64,000 nt of DNA from positions 434,001-498,000 of the forward strand of contig NZ_JAVKCH010000040.1 in the NCBI RefSeq assembly GCF_040222815.1, given 5' to 3'. The first letter of the stretch is position 1. Every line of letters begins with the position of its first letter. The notes beneath the pieces are model-generated. The model worked only from the letters and a program-made list of their open reading frames with translations. It was not told where the DNA came from and made no database searches. Below, piece after piece: positions 42,626 through 52,328 of the stretch. Both the position numbers and the translations under genes were made by a program. The stretch is from Imperialibacter sp040222815 (GTDB lineage: Bacteria; Bacteroidota; Bacteroidia; Cytophagales; Cyclobacteriaceae).

Positions 42626-44200
42626 TCAATTCTCCAACACCTTAAACTCCACCCTCCTGTTTGTCTGCCTGTTTTCGGCAGAGGTGTTTGGCACTTCTGG
42701 CTGGCTTTCGCCGTAACCAAGAGCGGTGATGCGGTTGGCGTCGATGCCGTTGTCTACCACGTACTGGCGCACGGCCTCTGCCCTGCCCTGCGACAAATTC
42801 TTGTTGTAATCGTCGCTGCCCACATCGTCGGTATGCCCGCCTATTTCGATGGTAATAGTCGGGTTCTCGTTCATAAAATCTACCACCTTGTCCAGCTCTT
42901 CAAAAGACTCTGGTCGTAAAATAGTCTTGTTAGTATCAAAGAATACCTTTTCCAGGCGAACCTTAGTACCTACTTCAATCGGATCGAGGTAAAAGGGCTT
43001 GTCGTAGTACCTTTCCAACCCATCATACGCCACATCAATCTCGTCGTTCGCTGAAAGAAAGCCCTCAGCCTTTACTTCCAGTTTGAAGTTGCCCTCATGC
43101 GGCAGCTCTACCTCATAAAAACCATCTCCCTCTCCGCTTTCTACAAACCCGTCGTCGGATTGCGCAGACTGATACCCAACCACTGCACCCGAAATGGGCG
43201 TCCGGTCTTTGCTCGACATGACAATGCCAGTAAGCATGATGATTGGCTCAGGTTCTGGTTCCGGCTCAGGTTCCGGTTCGGCCTTGGCAGGCACCAGGCC
43301 GAAAATATCCAGACTTCCCCCATCCTGAGTGGTATAAGACCTTGTGGTAAAAGCATTCTGCCCATCACCGCTAATCGAGAAGTAAGCATCAAAACCTTTG
43401 GTATTCACCGGTTCGCCGAGGTTGACCGGCTTCGACCATTTCATCCAGGTGTCATCCAGGCGTTTGGCCATGTAAATGTCGGTGCTGCCAAATCCCCCCG
43501 GTCTGTTGCTCGCAAAGTATAAGGTAACGCCATCAGCTGCCAGAAAAGGCCCAAACTCATCGTACACAGTGTTGATCCCTTCAGGCATTTTTGCAGGTGG
43601 CGTCCACTTGCCGCCTTTGTCAAAACTGATGTACAGGTCACTGTATTTGCCTTTTACTCTTTCAGTAAAATACATGATCACCACTTTGGCGTCGTTGCTC
43701 ATGAAGCTGCCCGAAAACAAGCCCTTGTTCATGCCATCGTAGTTGGGAATATTCACTTGCGTAGGTGCCGACCAACTATTTCCAGACCGGCGGACAATGG
43801 AAAACCCAGGCTCGTTCTTTCTGGCTCCGCCATTAAGCATGAGTGTGTTGCCGTCGGTGGTAATTCCCAGCACCTTATTGAACTTATGGATATTGAAAGG
43901 AGCGCCAGCGTGCACAGCCTGCGTCCAGTTTCCATCTGCGTCCCTGGTCGAGTACCAAATGTCCTGTGAGCCGTCTTCTCCGTAGGTGTTTTCAGGGCTG
44001 TTAGACACCACCCAGTAAAGCGTATTGCCATCAGGAGAAATAATCGGGCCGGACTCATGGTGTCCCGTATTCAATTCTTTTCCTAACTTTTCGAGGTCAA
44101 ATTTCGGCGCTTCGTCTTCTTCTTGTGCCTGCCCAAAATGGGCGATAGAAAGAAATTTAATGCATAAAAAAATACTCAGTAGAGTGGCTGGTTTCTTCAT
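42626..44200 (-). CDS. OmpA-family protein with PD40 beta-propeller
   Basis: A 524-residue exported protein (signal in MKKPATLLSIFLCIKFLSIA). Order: PD40/TolB-like propeller (residues 50-310, with repeats such as SPDGNTLYWVVSN and AADGVTLYFASNRPGGFGST), a proline-glutamate linker PEPEPEPEPEP, a carboxypeptidase-regulatory-like beta sandwich (about 325-405) and a C-terminal OmpA peptidoglycan-binding domain with FFDTNKTILRPES, HTDDVGSDDYNKNLSQGRAE and NRRVEFKV. It links the outer membrane to peptidoglycan. Its stop codon is the junction with the Rhs fragment. Confidence 0.92.
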   Translation of the reverse strand: MKKPATLLSIFLCIKFLSIAHFGQAQEEDEAPKFDLEKLGKELNTGHHESGPIISPDGNTLYWVVSNSPENTYGEDGSQDIWYSTRDADGNWTQAVHAGAPFNIHKFNKVLGITTDGNTLMLNGGARKNEPGFSIVRRSGNSWSAPTQVNIPNYDGMNKGLFSGSFMSNDAKVVIMYFTERVKGKYSDLYISFDKGGKWTPPAKMPEGINTVYDEFGPFLAADGVTLYFASNRPGGFGSTDIYMAKRLDDTWMKWSKPVNLGEPVNTKGFDAYFSISGDGQNAFTTRSYTTQDGGSLDIFGLVPAKAEPEPEPEPEPEPIIMLTGIVMSSKDRTPISGAVVGYQSAQSDDGFVESGEGDGFYEVELPHEGNFKLEVKAEGFLSANDEIDVAYDGLERYYDKPFYLDPIEVGTKVRLEKVFFDTNKTILRPESFEELDKVVDFMNENPTITIEIGGHTDDVGSDDYNKNLSQGRAEAVRQYVVDNGIDANRITALGYGESQPEVPNTSAENRQTNRRVEFKVLEN

Positions 44201-44303
44201 TTGACTATCAATTAAGCTGCAAAATAATGATAGTGTGACATTTAGCCAATCTCAGGAAACTTTATTGACTTTTGAGAAGATCAAATAGTACCAAAAATGC
44301 CTG

Positions 44304-45149
44304 CTACGGCTTGAAGAAGATACCCACACTCCAGGCCGGCCTGGCCAGCACGTTTTTTCCTGACAAGGCATAGTCGACAGCAACACTTGCACCCATTTTT
44401 CCTCCTTTGTGTAGGTAGGCGACCTGAGGGCCATAGGCAAAGTATTCCGTATTGTTTGAAAAAATACCATTCACAGCATCAGGCGCATCTCCGTTAAAAA
44501 AGGAAGAAACATTCCTGATCATGGCAGAGACAAGTACCCGTTCTTTGATGGTACAACCAATCTCTGCATTGTAATGAAGTTCTTCCGAGAAACCTTTCGT
44601 CCGGTTGTTAAAACCCACGCCAAAAGTGGCATAAGCCGGTATCGGATGCAGCGAAACACCTCCTTCAAGCCTCAGCAGCTGATTAAATTCCCCATCTCCG
44701 GTTTGCAAAAGCATGGTATTTCCGCCACCCGGGTTACCAGTCGGCAACCCGAAATACACTCCCGCTGCCAGCACAAAAGCCTTGTCTTGAATGATACCGT
44801 ACTTAGCGCCCACCAGCATGTCGCCCAGTGAAGTAACTGCATCGCCGGGTTCGGTGCGGCCACTCAGGGTGAACTGGCGCTCGTTCAGGACATTTCTGGC
44901 AATCAACGGCACGGTACCAATGATATCAATACGGTCTGTTATGCCATACTCTCCGTAAAAGTTGGTGAGGTAAATAGACGAGGTCGTAATCGGCACTATA
45001 TTGCCCTCCTTGTCAAAAAACTGGTTGGCAATGATCCAGCGCTCTTCCAGCTTAAAGTAGCCGTGTCCTTTTTTAGATGTCCAACCTCCGCCCGCCAGAC
45101 AATTGGCAGACAAAGCAAGTCCGATAATCAACGAGAGGAGGTATTTCAT
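44304..45149 (-). CDS. outer-membrane beta-barrel protein, MetA/transporter-like
   Basis: A 281-residue protein with the signal MKYLLSLIIGLALSANCLAG and alternating hydrophobic strands through to a C-terminal aromatic end SVGIFFKP, typical of outer-membrane barrels. YLTNFYGEYGITDRIDIIGT and VGAKYGIIQDKAFVLAAGVYFGLPTG resemble barrels annotated as phenol-degradation MetA-like or transporter proteins. The ligand is unknown. It starts five bases after the upstream Ig-DM13 gene stop, so the two are cotranscribed. Confidence 0.75.
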   Translation of the reverse strand: MKYLLSLIIGLALSANCLAGGGWTSKKGHGYFKLEERWIIANQFFDKEGNIVPITTSSIYLTNFYGEYGITDRIDIIGTVPLIARNVLNERQFTLSGRTEPGDAVTSLGDMLVGAKYGIIQDKAFVLAAGVYFGLPTGNPGGGNTMLLQTGDGEFNQLLRLEGGVSLHPIPAYATFGVGFNNRTKGFSEELHYNAEIGCTIKERVLVSAMIRNVSSFFNGDAPDAVNGIFSNNTEYFAYGPQVAYLHKGGKMGASVAVDYALSGKNVLARPAWSVGIFFKP

Positions 45150-45154
45150 ATTTA

Positions 45155-46075
45155 TTAATTCAGCTCAGCCAAACCGAAGACAACATTGAACGGCTTGCAC
45201 AGTATGATCACATATTTGTAGTCGTCGATAGCAACGCCGTCGGCCCGGTAGCTGCTGGGCCCAGTGGTGCTAGCCAACGCAGCCAACTCTTTTCCACCGG
45301 CCACCGAGTTGTCCTGATTAGACAGGTATACAAACAAGCCTGGGCCATTATTGGAATTGAAATTATCTTGCAAGCTCACCTGCAAGGCGTTGCTGTCGAG
45401 GATGCTCACTCTCACATCGCCACTCACATTGTAGCCGCCTTTGCCTATAAAGCTGCCGGTTCGCACGCCAAATTCCCCACCGACGATTATTTGATAAGGC
45501 TCACTGTTGACGCCATCTGCTGAGGCAATAATATTTGTTGTGCCGTCAGCCACGCCCAGCACCAGCCCCTCATTGTCAATGGAAGCGATAGCTGGATCAG
45601 TAGATGACCAGGTCACCTCTATATCATCGATGGTAACGTCAGCCGAATTGTAAACAAAAGCATTCAGGTCAACAGATTCACCAGGTTCCACCCGCATAGC
45701 CTCACCGGTTATTTTGATGTAGGCCACCTCGTTGGCCAAATCAATAATATTGAGCTGCAGACCTTTCGATGCCTGCCCCCCGTAACTGGCGGTAATTGTC
45801 ACCTGCCCCCTGGCAACACCAAAAACAATCCCATTCACGTCAACAGTAGCCACAGCCGGGTCAGACGACTGCCAGGTAGTCGGCACATCGAATCGGTCTC
45901 CGAATTCATTCACTCCGTTAGAAGTCATCTGAAGACTTTCATTGACGTTAAGAAACGCCTGAGGCGAAAAGATTTCGACACTGCTTACGGTGTCTTCAAC
46001 CAGATCAGTGCCTATGCACGAAATCATCAATGCGGAGAGGGTACTGAACACAATAAAGCACTTGATCAATGACAT
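45155..46075 (-). CDS. lipoprotein with two BIG2 Ig-like domains and a DM13 domain
   Basis: A 306-residue lipoprotein (signal FIVFSTLSALMISC). Two Ig-like BIG2 repeats are clear: WQSSDPAVATVDVNGIVFGV near residue 70 and WSSTDPAIASIDNEGLVLGV near 150. The C-terminal 100 residues form a DM13-like domain: GSFIGKGGYNVSGDVRVSIL, NNGPGLFVYLSNQ and YKYVIILCKPFNVVFGLAEL. DM13 domains are linked to redox or haem-related electron transfer, and the conserved late cysteine is present here. Cotranscribed with the outer-membrane barrel gene. Confidence 0.85.
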   Translation of the reverse strand: MSLIKCFIVFSTLSALMISCIGTDLVEDTVSSVEIFSPQAFLNVNESLQMTSNGVNEFGDRFDVPTTWQSSDPAVATVDVNGIVFGVARGQVTITASYGGQASKGLQLNIIDLANEVAYIKITGEAMRVEPGESVDLNAFVYNSADVTIDDIEVTWSSTDPAIASIDNEGLVLGVADGTTNIIASADGVNSEPYQIIVGGEFGVRTGSFIGKGGYNVSGDVRVSILDSNALQVSLQDNFNSNNGPGLFVYLSNQDNSVAGGKELAALASTTGPSSYRADGVAIDDYKYVIILCKPFNVVFGLAELN

Positions 46076-46148
46076 CTTTATTCACTTTAGGTGGAAAGAT
46101 ACTAAGGATGCGAAATCAAGAATGTCTCGAAATGGACAAAGGCTGGAT

Positions 46149-46559
46149 TTACATCCAATAGCCCAGCACCAACCCCATTAACGGGTAGGCTACAAGGCAG
46201 TATCCAACAGAAATGAGATAGAAGCGTATTGGGCGGGTTTCGTACACAAAATTGATGGCTTGCGCAACTGCCACAAAGGCGGCAGCCAGAAACCCAAGGA
46301 GCACCCCTTCAAAAGCGCTGGTACCATGCTCTGCATGAATAAGTATGGACAAAAGAAATGAAGTACATATGCTAAGAAGGAAGCCTGTTAAAAAACCGTA
46401 CTTTTTATCACGTGAAGCAACCCCTTCTGCACCAAGCCCAATGTCTTTGGCCCAAAAATACCCGAAAAGCCCTCGGCTAAACCACAGCAACTCCAAACTC
46501 TGGCCAATCAAAACGGCAAAAAAAATAGCTATGTAGTTGAGTTCGGAAATAACGTCCAT
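46149..46559 (-). CDS. DUF1761 membrane protein
   Basis: A 136-residue protein with four transmembrane helices. DUF1761 hallmarks are LNYIAIFFAVLIGQSLELLW at the start, YGFLTGFLLSICTSFLLSIL and the final helix YCLVAYPLMGLVLGYW. Function unknown. A second DUF1761 paralogue is at 53406; both follow unrelated genes. Confidence 0.85.
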   Translation of the reverse strand: MDVISELNYIAIFFAVLIGQSLELLWFSRGLFGYFWAKDIGLGAEGVASRDKKYGFLTGFLLSICTSFLLSILIHAEHGTSAFEGVLLGFLAAAFVAVAQAINFVYETRPIRFYLISVGYCLVAYPLMGLVLGYWM

Positions 46560-46676
46560 TTATAGGTGTTTGTTGATTAAGGCAAATTTATAACAAATTA
46601 GCTTATACGCAGTATACAATTCCGCCAGCGTAACACCACAGCTAAAATTTACGGTCAGCCCGATCAAAGTGGTCGA

Positions 46677-48449
46677 TCAGATCCCCCAGTTAATGAGCCT
46701 GAAACCTCTCGGCTTGGTCTTACGCAACCGTTCCTTTATTTTGGGCAGGTACATTGTGTTGTATCGCAGTCGGCTGATGTAGTTGGGGTTCTCATGATCC
46801 CCGTTCCAACAATGCTCAGCCCGGTCACCGTAGTCTACCTCCCCGCCATAATATGGGTCAGTGGTGCTCTCCAGAAACTCCTCTGTCAAATAAACAGCGT
46901 TATTCAGATAGTAGTTGTCCATGTCTCCGCAGTAGATATGCACTTTGCCTTCGAGCTTTTTGCCAATCTTAGCCCAGTCCCTTTTCATAATATGACTGAG
47001 GTCATAATTCTCTTTCCAATAGTTAGCCACCTCTTTGTCAATCACGCCAGTCATTTTGTCCCAAATCGGGCGGGGATATCCATTGGCACCTGTTGGCGAA
47101 TAAACTGCCTGCCAAATGTCCCACTGGTCACCCGACCGGCTCTCCCTGCCTCCAATCACGAGCTCCTTGTGGTTCGACTCCTGAATGGTACTTTGCACAT
47201 GCCCAAGATAATCCCGGTGCCCAGGCCTCGGCGTTTTATTGTAATCATTATCAAGGTAGTAGGCGTTCTCATCTTCATACAAATTGACTACAGTGTAAGC
47301 ACGAAAGTCGATAGGATCGGGACATGCGGCAAAACACCCATTGTACTCATCGGGGTAGAAAACCTGGGCAGCAAGCGCCTCCCAACCACCAGTGGAGCCG
47401 CCATACAGGAATCTTCCCCAACCTTCGCCTATCCCATTAAACTGCTCTTCGATATAGGGAAGCAGTTCATAGGTAATGGCGTCGCCATAGGGCCCCAAAT
47501 TGGCTGAGTTCACAGCATAGGAGTCATCGTAGTATGGGTTTTGGTGCTGAATTTCAATAGCAATATACCGGGGAAATCTCGGCCCGGTCCATTGCTTGTA
47601 GAGATCGTATGCTTCCTGCTGCACAATCTTGTTGTACCCCTCTATTTTAAATCTTTCGCTGTAGTCAGCCTTCAGATTAGGATCAGGAGGTGTCTCACTA
47701 AACCCACCAAAAGTATAGGGAAAATGCCCATGAAATACCATCAGCGGATATCTAGCATCGGGCTGCTTGTCCCAGTCATGCGGCAGTAGAATATTGGCCC
47801 CCAGATACATTGGTCTACCCCAAAATTCAGACAGTAGCTTGCTCTCAATCTTCACGTGCTTGATATACTTTGTGTCGACCGGGTCTGGAATGGGAGGTAT
47901 CTCATTTGTAAGCGAAATTTTAAAATTGCCTCCAGTGGCGGGATTAATGGTCACCTTTTGCGGCGTGCTGAAAAGATTTTTTGGCGACGAAGCCCATTGC
48001 TGCCCTTCCCCCTGATCCATGTGAAGCTTCACGGTATGCCCGTTGGCCAGATTGAAGGTGGTGTACTTATTCAAAAAACCCTGAATATAATAGTCGCCCG
48101 GGGGGATGTTCTTGATACTTTGAACGGGATATCCAAAAACAGCTGAGTCAACAACGACCTCCGTCCCGGCCTGGAGTTGATCCACCGTGATGCCAAAAAT
48201 CATTTGAGAAGAGGGCCCATCCGAGATTTGGAACCGTGGTTCGGGGTCATTTGTCTTGGCAATGACCAGCAGTATTCTGCCGTCAAAGGGCCCGTCAGTA
48301 AACTTCTTGTCTATAGAAATTCCAAAATTGAGCACAGGCTTAGGCGGAGGAGTATTCGCCTGCTCTTTGTCAGAGCAACTGCTGACAGCAAAAACAAAAA
48401 TGAGCAGAAATAAAGGAGAAAGATTATCCAGGCAGCGCTTCAATTGCAT
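46677..48449 (-). CDS. esterase D-type alpha/beta hydrolase lipoprotein
   Basis: A 590-residue protein with a lipoprotein signal (FLLIFVFAVSSC). Residues 40-200 are beta-rich. The second half is an esterase D/enterochelin-esterase-like hydrolase with YPLMVFHGHFPYTFGG (oxyanion region) and the nucleophile elbow FLYGGSTGGWEALAAQVF, plus the late histidine in DRAEHCWNGDHENP. It probably hydrolyses an ester or peptide-like bond at the cell surface. Its 5' region holds two direct repeats ttaataactta. Confidence 0.85.
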   Translation of the reverse strand: MQLKRCLDNLSPLFLLIFVFAVSSCSDKEQANTPPPKPVLNFGISIDKKFTDGPFDGRILLVIAKTNDPEPRFQISDGPSSQMIFGITVDQLQAGTEVVVDSAVFGYPVQSIKNIPPGDYYIQGFLNKYTTFNLANGHTVKLHMDQGEGQQWASSPKNLFSTPQKVTINPATGGNFKISLTNEIPPIPDPVDTKYIKHVKIESKLLSEFWGRPMYLGANILLPHDWDKQPDARYPLMVFHGHFPYTFGGFSETPPDPNLKADYSERFKIEGYNKIVQQEAYDLYKQWTGPRFPRYIAIEIQHQNPYYDDSYAVNSANLGPYGDAITYELLPYIEEQFNGIGEGWGRFLYGGSTGGWEALAAQVFYPDEYNGCFAACPDPIDFRAYTVVNLYEDENAYYLDNDYNKTPRPGHRDYLGHVQSTIQESNHKELVIGGRESRSGDQWDIWQAVYSPTGANGYPRPIWDKMTGVIDKEVANYWKENYDLSHIMKRDWAKIGKKLEGKVHIYCGDMDNYYLNNAVYLTEEFLESTTDPYYGGEVDYGDRAEHCWNGDHENPNYISRLRYNTMYLPKIKERLRKTKPRGFRLINWGI

Positions 48450-48573
48450 ACGGTTCAGGTTTCTAAGGAGGAATGTAGCCTTAAAATCTCAAAGGTGCAA
48501 AGGGGTTTCTGTGAGCGTTATTCAAGAGAGAAGGAAAACAAAGTATCAACAATTTAAATGATGTGATGATCGG

Positions 48574-48606
48574 TTAATAACTTATTTAAAGGGGTTTAAT
48601 AACTTA
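48574..48606. promoter_or_regulatory. pair of ttaataactta direct repeats upstream of the esterase gene
   Basis: ttaataactta occurs at 48574-48584 and again at 48596-48606, 22 bases start to start (two helical turns), about 125-155 bases before the minus-strand start at 48449. It could be a tandem operator or activator site. Confidence 0.35.
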
Positions 48607-48718
48607 CGAGATTCATTTTTGTCGAAAATAACGCTGCGTAGAACAGTATTTTTCACCTTTCAGCGACGCACACCATCATTTGTCGGTTTAAATGGTATTT
48701 TATGGTTATGATCGGTTG

Positions 48719-49813
48719 TTATCCTATTTCAATCACCACATCGTTTGTTGTAGGATGCCCTACACAACAAAGAACATACCCTTCTCCTTTTTCAGAGGCT
48801 GAAAGTCCATCGTCCTCATCCATCTTCACCTCCCCGGAAAGCAACTTACCCCGGCAGGCAGTGCACAAACCACTTTGGCAAGAATATGGCATGTCAATGT
48901 CGAGGCTAAGACCAGTCTCCAAAATCGTTTTGCCTGATGGAACGTCAAATGTGTGCTCCTGTCCGTCGAGAATGATTTTAACGGGCAAGCTTTGCCCTGA
49001 TTGATCGACAATCTCCGCCGGAGATGTCTCTCCGGCTGTAAAGCTTTCTCTTTTGATGGTGTCAGCTGCAACGCCCAATTTCACCAATCCATCCACAGCG
49101 ATATCCATCATTGGCGCCGGCCCACACGTGAAAAATTCAGCTTCTTTGAAATCAAACGCAGGCAGGTTGTTTAGGATTTGCTCCACTTTTTCAACGGTAA
49201 GTAGCCCCTCAAGACTTTCAACATCCGCTGACGGCTTTTCCAATACGTGTATCACTTTCAGCCGTTCCCCATATGCAGCCCCCATTTCCTCCAGCTCGGC
49301 CTTAAAAATGATCGAGTCTTTATCACGATTGCAGTAAACTAGCCAAACTGTGGAAAGAGGTTCTTTGAACAAAACCGATTTTGCGATGGACATCAGTGGC
49401 GTGATGCCGCTGCCTCCTCCAATCATCACCAAATGGCGCTTTCTGTTTTCATCAATAGGGGTCACAAAATGCCCCATTGGCTCCATAACCTCTATTTCAT
49501 CGCCAACCCTGGTCACAGTATTGACATAAGTAGACATGCTGCCTCCCTCTACTTTCTTCACTGTAACGGCGGGCAGTTCATCCAAAAACGGACTACTGCA
49601 AAGAGAATAAGCCCTCCGAATCTTCTTCCCGTCAATAGTAAGTATGAGCGTCACAAATTGGCCTGCCTGGTAATTCAACCCGCCTTCCGGGTTTTCAAAA
49701 ACAAGACTCACCGCATCGTTAGTTTCCCTTCGAACCTGATGGACTTTAAGTGTCAGGTACCTGCTATCCTTTTTTTTCTCTTTTGACGACTTCTTAAAAA
49801 AACTAAATGCCAT
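48719..49813 (-). CDS. PaaE-like FAD/NAD(P) and 2Fe-2S ferredoxin reductase
   Basis: About 364 residues from MAFSFFKKSSKEKKKDSRYL; the frame runs on to 49906 but this ATG fits the family. It has the FAD-binding strand RRAYSLCSSPF, the NAD loop MIGGGSGITPLMSIAK, FFTCGPAPMMD, and a C-terminal plant-type ferredoxin domain with cysteines in MPYSCQSGLCTACRGKL and CCVGHP (C-x4-C-x2-C and a last C). It passes electrons from NAD(P)H to an oxygenase; in phenylacetate degradation this is PaaE, but no Paa oxygenase genes are nearby. Confidence 0.9.
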   Translation of the reverse strand: MAFSFFKKSSKEKKKDSRYLTLKVHQVRRETNDAVSLVFENPEGGLNYQAGQFVTLILTIDGKKIRRAYSLCSSPFLDELPAVTVKKVEGGSMSTYVNTVTRVGDEIEVMEPMGHFVTPIDENRKRHLVMIGGGSGITPLMSIAKSVLFKEPLSTVWLVYCNRDKDSIIFKAELEEMGAAYGERLKVIHVLEKPSADVESLEGLLTVEKVEQILNNLPAFDFKEAEFFTCGPAPMMDIAVDGLVKLGVAADTIKRESFTAGETSPAEIVDQSGQSLPVKIILDGQEHTFDVPSGKTILETGLSLDIDMPYSCQSGLCTACRGKLLSGEVKMDEDDGLSASEKGEGYVLCCVGHPTTNDVVIEIG

Positions 49814-49972
49814 TGCTACAAATGCTGAAAATTCTAAAACAATAGTTGATGGGAAATATGATGAGCTAAGTGCTGCAAAACTAATCCTAAAACCATTCCC
49901 TACCAATCAAATCAACGCTACTTTAAAAGGTGCCATTTTTTTCCTTACTTCTCCTCTCAAATCCCCCTTGTA

Positions 49973-51601
49973 ATGAAACAATCCTTTCTCGGTTTAGTGC
50001 TCGTTTACATCTTTTATTGTTGCAGCCCTATTGAAAACCCGCAACAGGTAAATAAGTTCGAAAGTGAGCTAGATGCCATTTTTGCAGAATTCCAAAACGA
50101 CGCATCACCAGGCTGTGCTGTCGCTGTTTTTCAGGGCGACAAGGTTGTTTTTCAAAAAGGCTATGGCCTCGCCAATATCGAAAACAATGTTCCCATCACC
50201 ACATCAACTACCTTCGACATAGCGTCAGTCTCCAAGCAATTTACAGCCTATGCTGCGGCACTATTGCTGGAACAGGGAAAGATCGCACTCACCGACGACA
50301 TAAAAGCGTACTTTCCTGAATTGAATGACTTTCCCCACCAAATTACCATCGACCAGCTCATTCATCACACCAGTGGCCTTAGAGACTGGCCACAAACACT
50401 GGCTGTGGCGGGCTGGAGCATGGAGGATGAGCTTACCTACGAACAAATATTGCGAATGGCTTTTGCCCAAAAAGACCTCAACTATGAACCAGGCACCGAA
50501 TATTCATATACCAACACAGGTTATGTGTTGCTGGCGGAATTAGTAAGCAGGGTCGCTGAGGAACCGTTTCATTCATATATAAACAAGGTGGTTTTCGAGC
50601 CTCTTGGCATGAAAAACAGCCTGTTCAACCACGACATCCACAGCGTTATTGCTGGAAAGGCCCAAAGCTACTACAAAGTCGATTCGGCCACCTATGGCAG
50701 CTATGCCAACACCACCACTGCTATGGGCTCTTCGAGCATGGTTTCCACTGTCGAAGACCTGGCCAAATGGTTGATGTCTCTATCGGAAAACCCGGCAAAT
50801 AGCCCAGCGGTTAATCGGCTCCACGAAAGAGGTGTACTAACCAATGGCGACAGCATTCACTACGCTTACGGCGTTTGGTTCGAAGAGTCGGGTGACCTGC
50901 CGGTGATTACGCATACAGGGTCGTGGGCAGGCTTCAGAGCGATGACGATGCGCTTCCCTACAAAAGATTTTGGCCTGGTTATTTTAAGTAATTACGCCGG
51001 GTTCGACAGATATGGATATGCCGAAAAGGTGGCAAAAGCCTTTTTAACAGATGATTATCATCTTTCTGATGAAAAGACTGACGAACTACCACTCTCGGAC
51101 AGTTATCAGCACCTGGCCGGAGCCTATGTTTCGTCCCCCGCACGGATTTACGAACTTGGGAGTGATGATAACCCTATGAAATTATCCATTGATGGGGCCT
51201 TTGAATACACCATGGTGGCGGCAGATTCAGAAGGAGAGTTTTTCGCCAGCGAAGATCCAACACTCTTGCTAAAACAAAAGGGAACAACATTGTCGATAAA
51301 TGGGCAGCCACTGGAGAAAATTAAGACGGAGCGACTTCCGCTGGGCGACTACACTGGCACCTATTTCAGCGACGAACTCCAGATGATGTATGAAGTAGTT
51401 GTGAAAGACGAACAGCTTTTCATGAGTTGCCTCAGGCACGGCCCGGTTACTTTGCAGCCCATTGCGGGCAACTTGTTTGCAGGTGGTGAGTGGTTTCTGG
51501 GGAGGATATTGTTTACCACCACGGTCGACGGCATTTCTGGTTTTCAGGTGTTTGGCGGCAGGGTGAGAAGGCTACATTTCAGAAAGGTGCAATCATGGTA
51601 G
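49973..51601 (+). CDS. class C beta-lactamase-fold serine hydrolase lipoprotein
   Basis: A 542-residue lipoprotein (signal GLVLVYIFYCCS). The catalytic domain has the SxxK motif in FDIASVSKQFTAYAAALL (near residue 85), the YxN motif in YSYTNTGYVLLAEL, and the HTG triad part in VITHTGSWAGFRAMT. C-terminal beta-rich domains follow (about 370-540). Such enzymes act as D-alanyl esterases or peptidases; true beta-lactamase activity cannot be assumed. The stop overlaps the Nudix gene start by seven bases. Confidence 0.9.
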   Translation: MKQSFLGLVLVYIFYCCSPIENPQQVNKFESELDAIFAEFQNDASPGCAVAVFQGDKVVFQKGYGLANIENNVPITTSTTFDIASVSKQFTAYAAALLLEQGKIALTDDIKAYFPELNDFPHQITIDQLIHHTSGLRDWPQTLAVAGWSMEDELTYEQILRMAFAQKDLNYEPGTEYSYTNTGYVLLAELVSRVAEEPFHSYINKVVFEPLGMKNSLFNHDIHSVIAGKAQSYYKVDSATYGSYANTTTAMGSSSMVSTVEDLAKWLMSLSENPANSPAVNRLHERGVLTNGDSIHYAYGVWFEESGDLPVITHTGSWAGFRAMTMRFPTKDFGLVILSNYAGFDRYGYAEKVAKAFLTDDYHLSDEKTDELPLSDSYQHLAGAYVSSPARIYELGSDDNPMKLSIDGAFEYTMVAADSEGEFFASEDPTLLLKQKGTTLSINGQPLEKIKTERLPLGDYTGTYFSDELQMMYEVVVKDEQLFMSCLRHGPVTLQPIAGNLFAGGEWFLGRILFTTTVDGISGFQVFGGRVRRLHFRKVQSW

Positions 51602-52224
51602 ACCAGGCGAGCATTTTTGACAGCCTACTCCGAATAAAAGCACTTTCGCAGATTGGACTGAATTTTAGGAATTCGGAGTACGACCGTGAACGATACAAGG
51701 AGATTGTTTCCATAGTAGACCAGCTTATTGCAGGCATATCTGACATGCCCATCGAGAGAATAACGGTTCTCCATGCAAATGAAGAAAGCTATATCACCCC
51801 CAAAGTGGATGTAAGAACAATAGTTCTGAAGAACGACCAGGTTTTGCTTATCCAGGAAAAAGCAGACGGACGCTGGGCGCTTCCCGGAGGCTGGGCCGAC
51901 ATTGGCTACACACCATCGGCAGTAGCAGTGAAGGAGGTAAGAGAGGAAACGGGATTGGATGTGAAAATTGAAAGACTGCTGGCGGTTTTTGACAACTCCC
52001 TGCACCAACACCCCCCATCGCCTTTCTATGTGTACAAGCTCTTCTTTCTGGGAACGGTCACAGGAGGCTCATTCGATCTAAAAGGTCACGAGTCATTAGA
52101 GGTCGGGTTCTTTTCTTTACAAGAACTTCCGCCACTGTCAGAAGAAAGAAACACCTACGAGGAAATACATAAACTAACGACAATTGCTGTTCAAGGCAGC
52201 AACGGACAGACCTTGTTTGACTAA
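51595..52224 (+). CDS. Nudix hydrolase with N-terminal helical domain
   Basis: About 209 residues from MVDQASIFDSLLRIKALSQI. An N-terminal helical domain (SQIGLNFRNSEYDRERYKEI) of the type seen in nucleotide-sugar and ADP-ribose hydrolases is followed by the Nudix box GGWADIGYTPSAVAVKEVRE leading into ETGLDVK. The C-terminal strand block has YVYKLFFLGTVTGG. Hydrolyses a nucleoside diphosphate derivative. Overlaps the serine hydrolase gene by seven bases, so both are cotranslated. Confidence 0.9.
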   Translation: MVDQASIFDSLLRIKALSQIGLNFRNSEYDRERYKEIVSIVDQLIAGISDMPIERITVLHANEESYITPKVDVRTIVLKNDQVLLIQEKADGRWALPGGWADIGYTPSAVAVKEVREETGLDVKIERLLAVFDNSLHQHPPSPFYVYKLFFLGTVTGGSFDLKGHESLEVGFFSLQELPPLSEERNTYEEIHKLTTIAVQGSNGQTLFD

Positions 52225-52328
52225 ATGACAACAAATATCAGCGTGGACTCAAAGGTATTTCAGATTGAGTCATATTTACCCTATATTCAGTGAGCTTTGA
52301 TACAACGACTCTCTTTTTTTTGGAATAG

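Noticed and set aside
48719..49813. Part of a phenylacetate degradation cluster
   Set aside because: The reductase is PaaE-like, but no paaABCD or other pathway genes are nearby.
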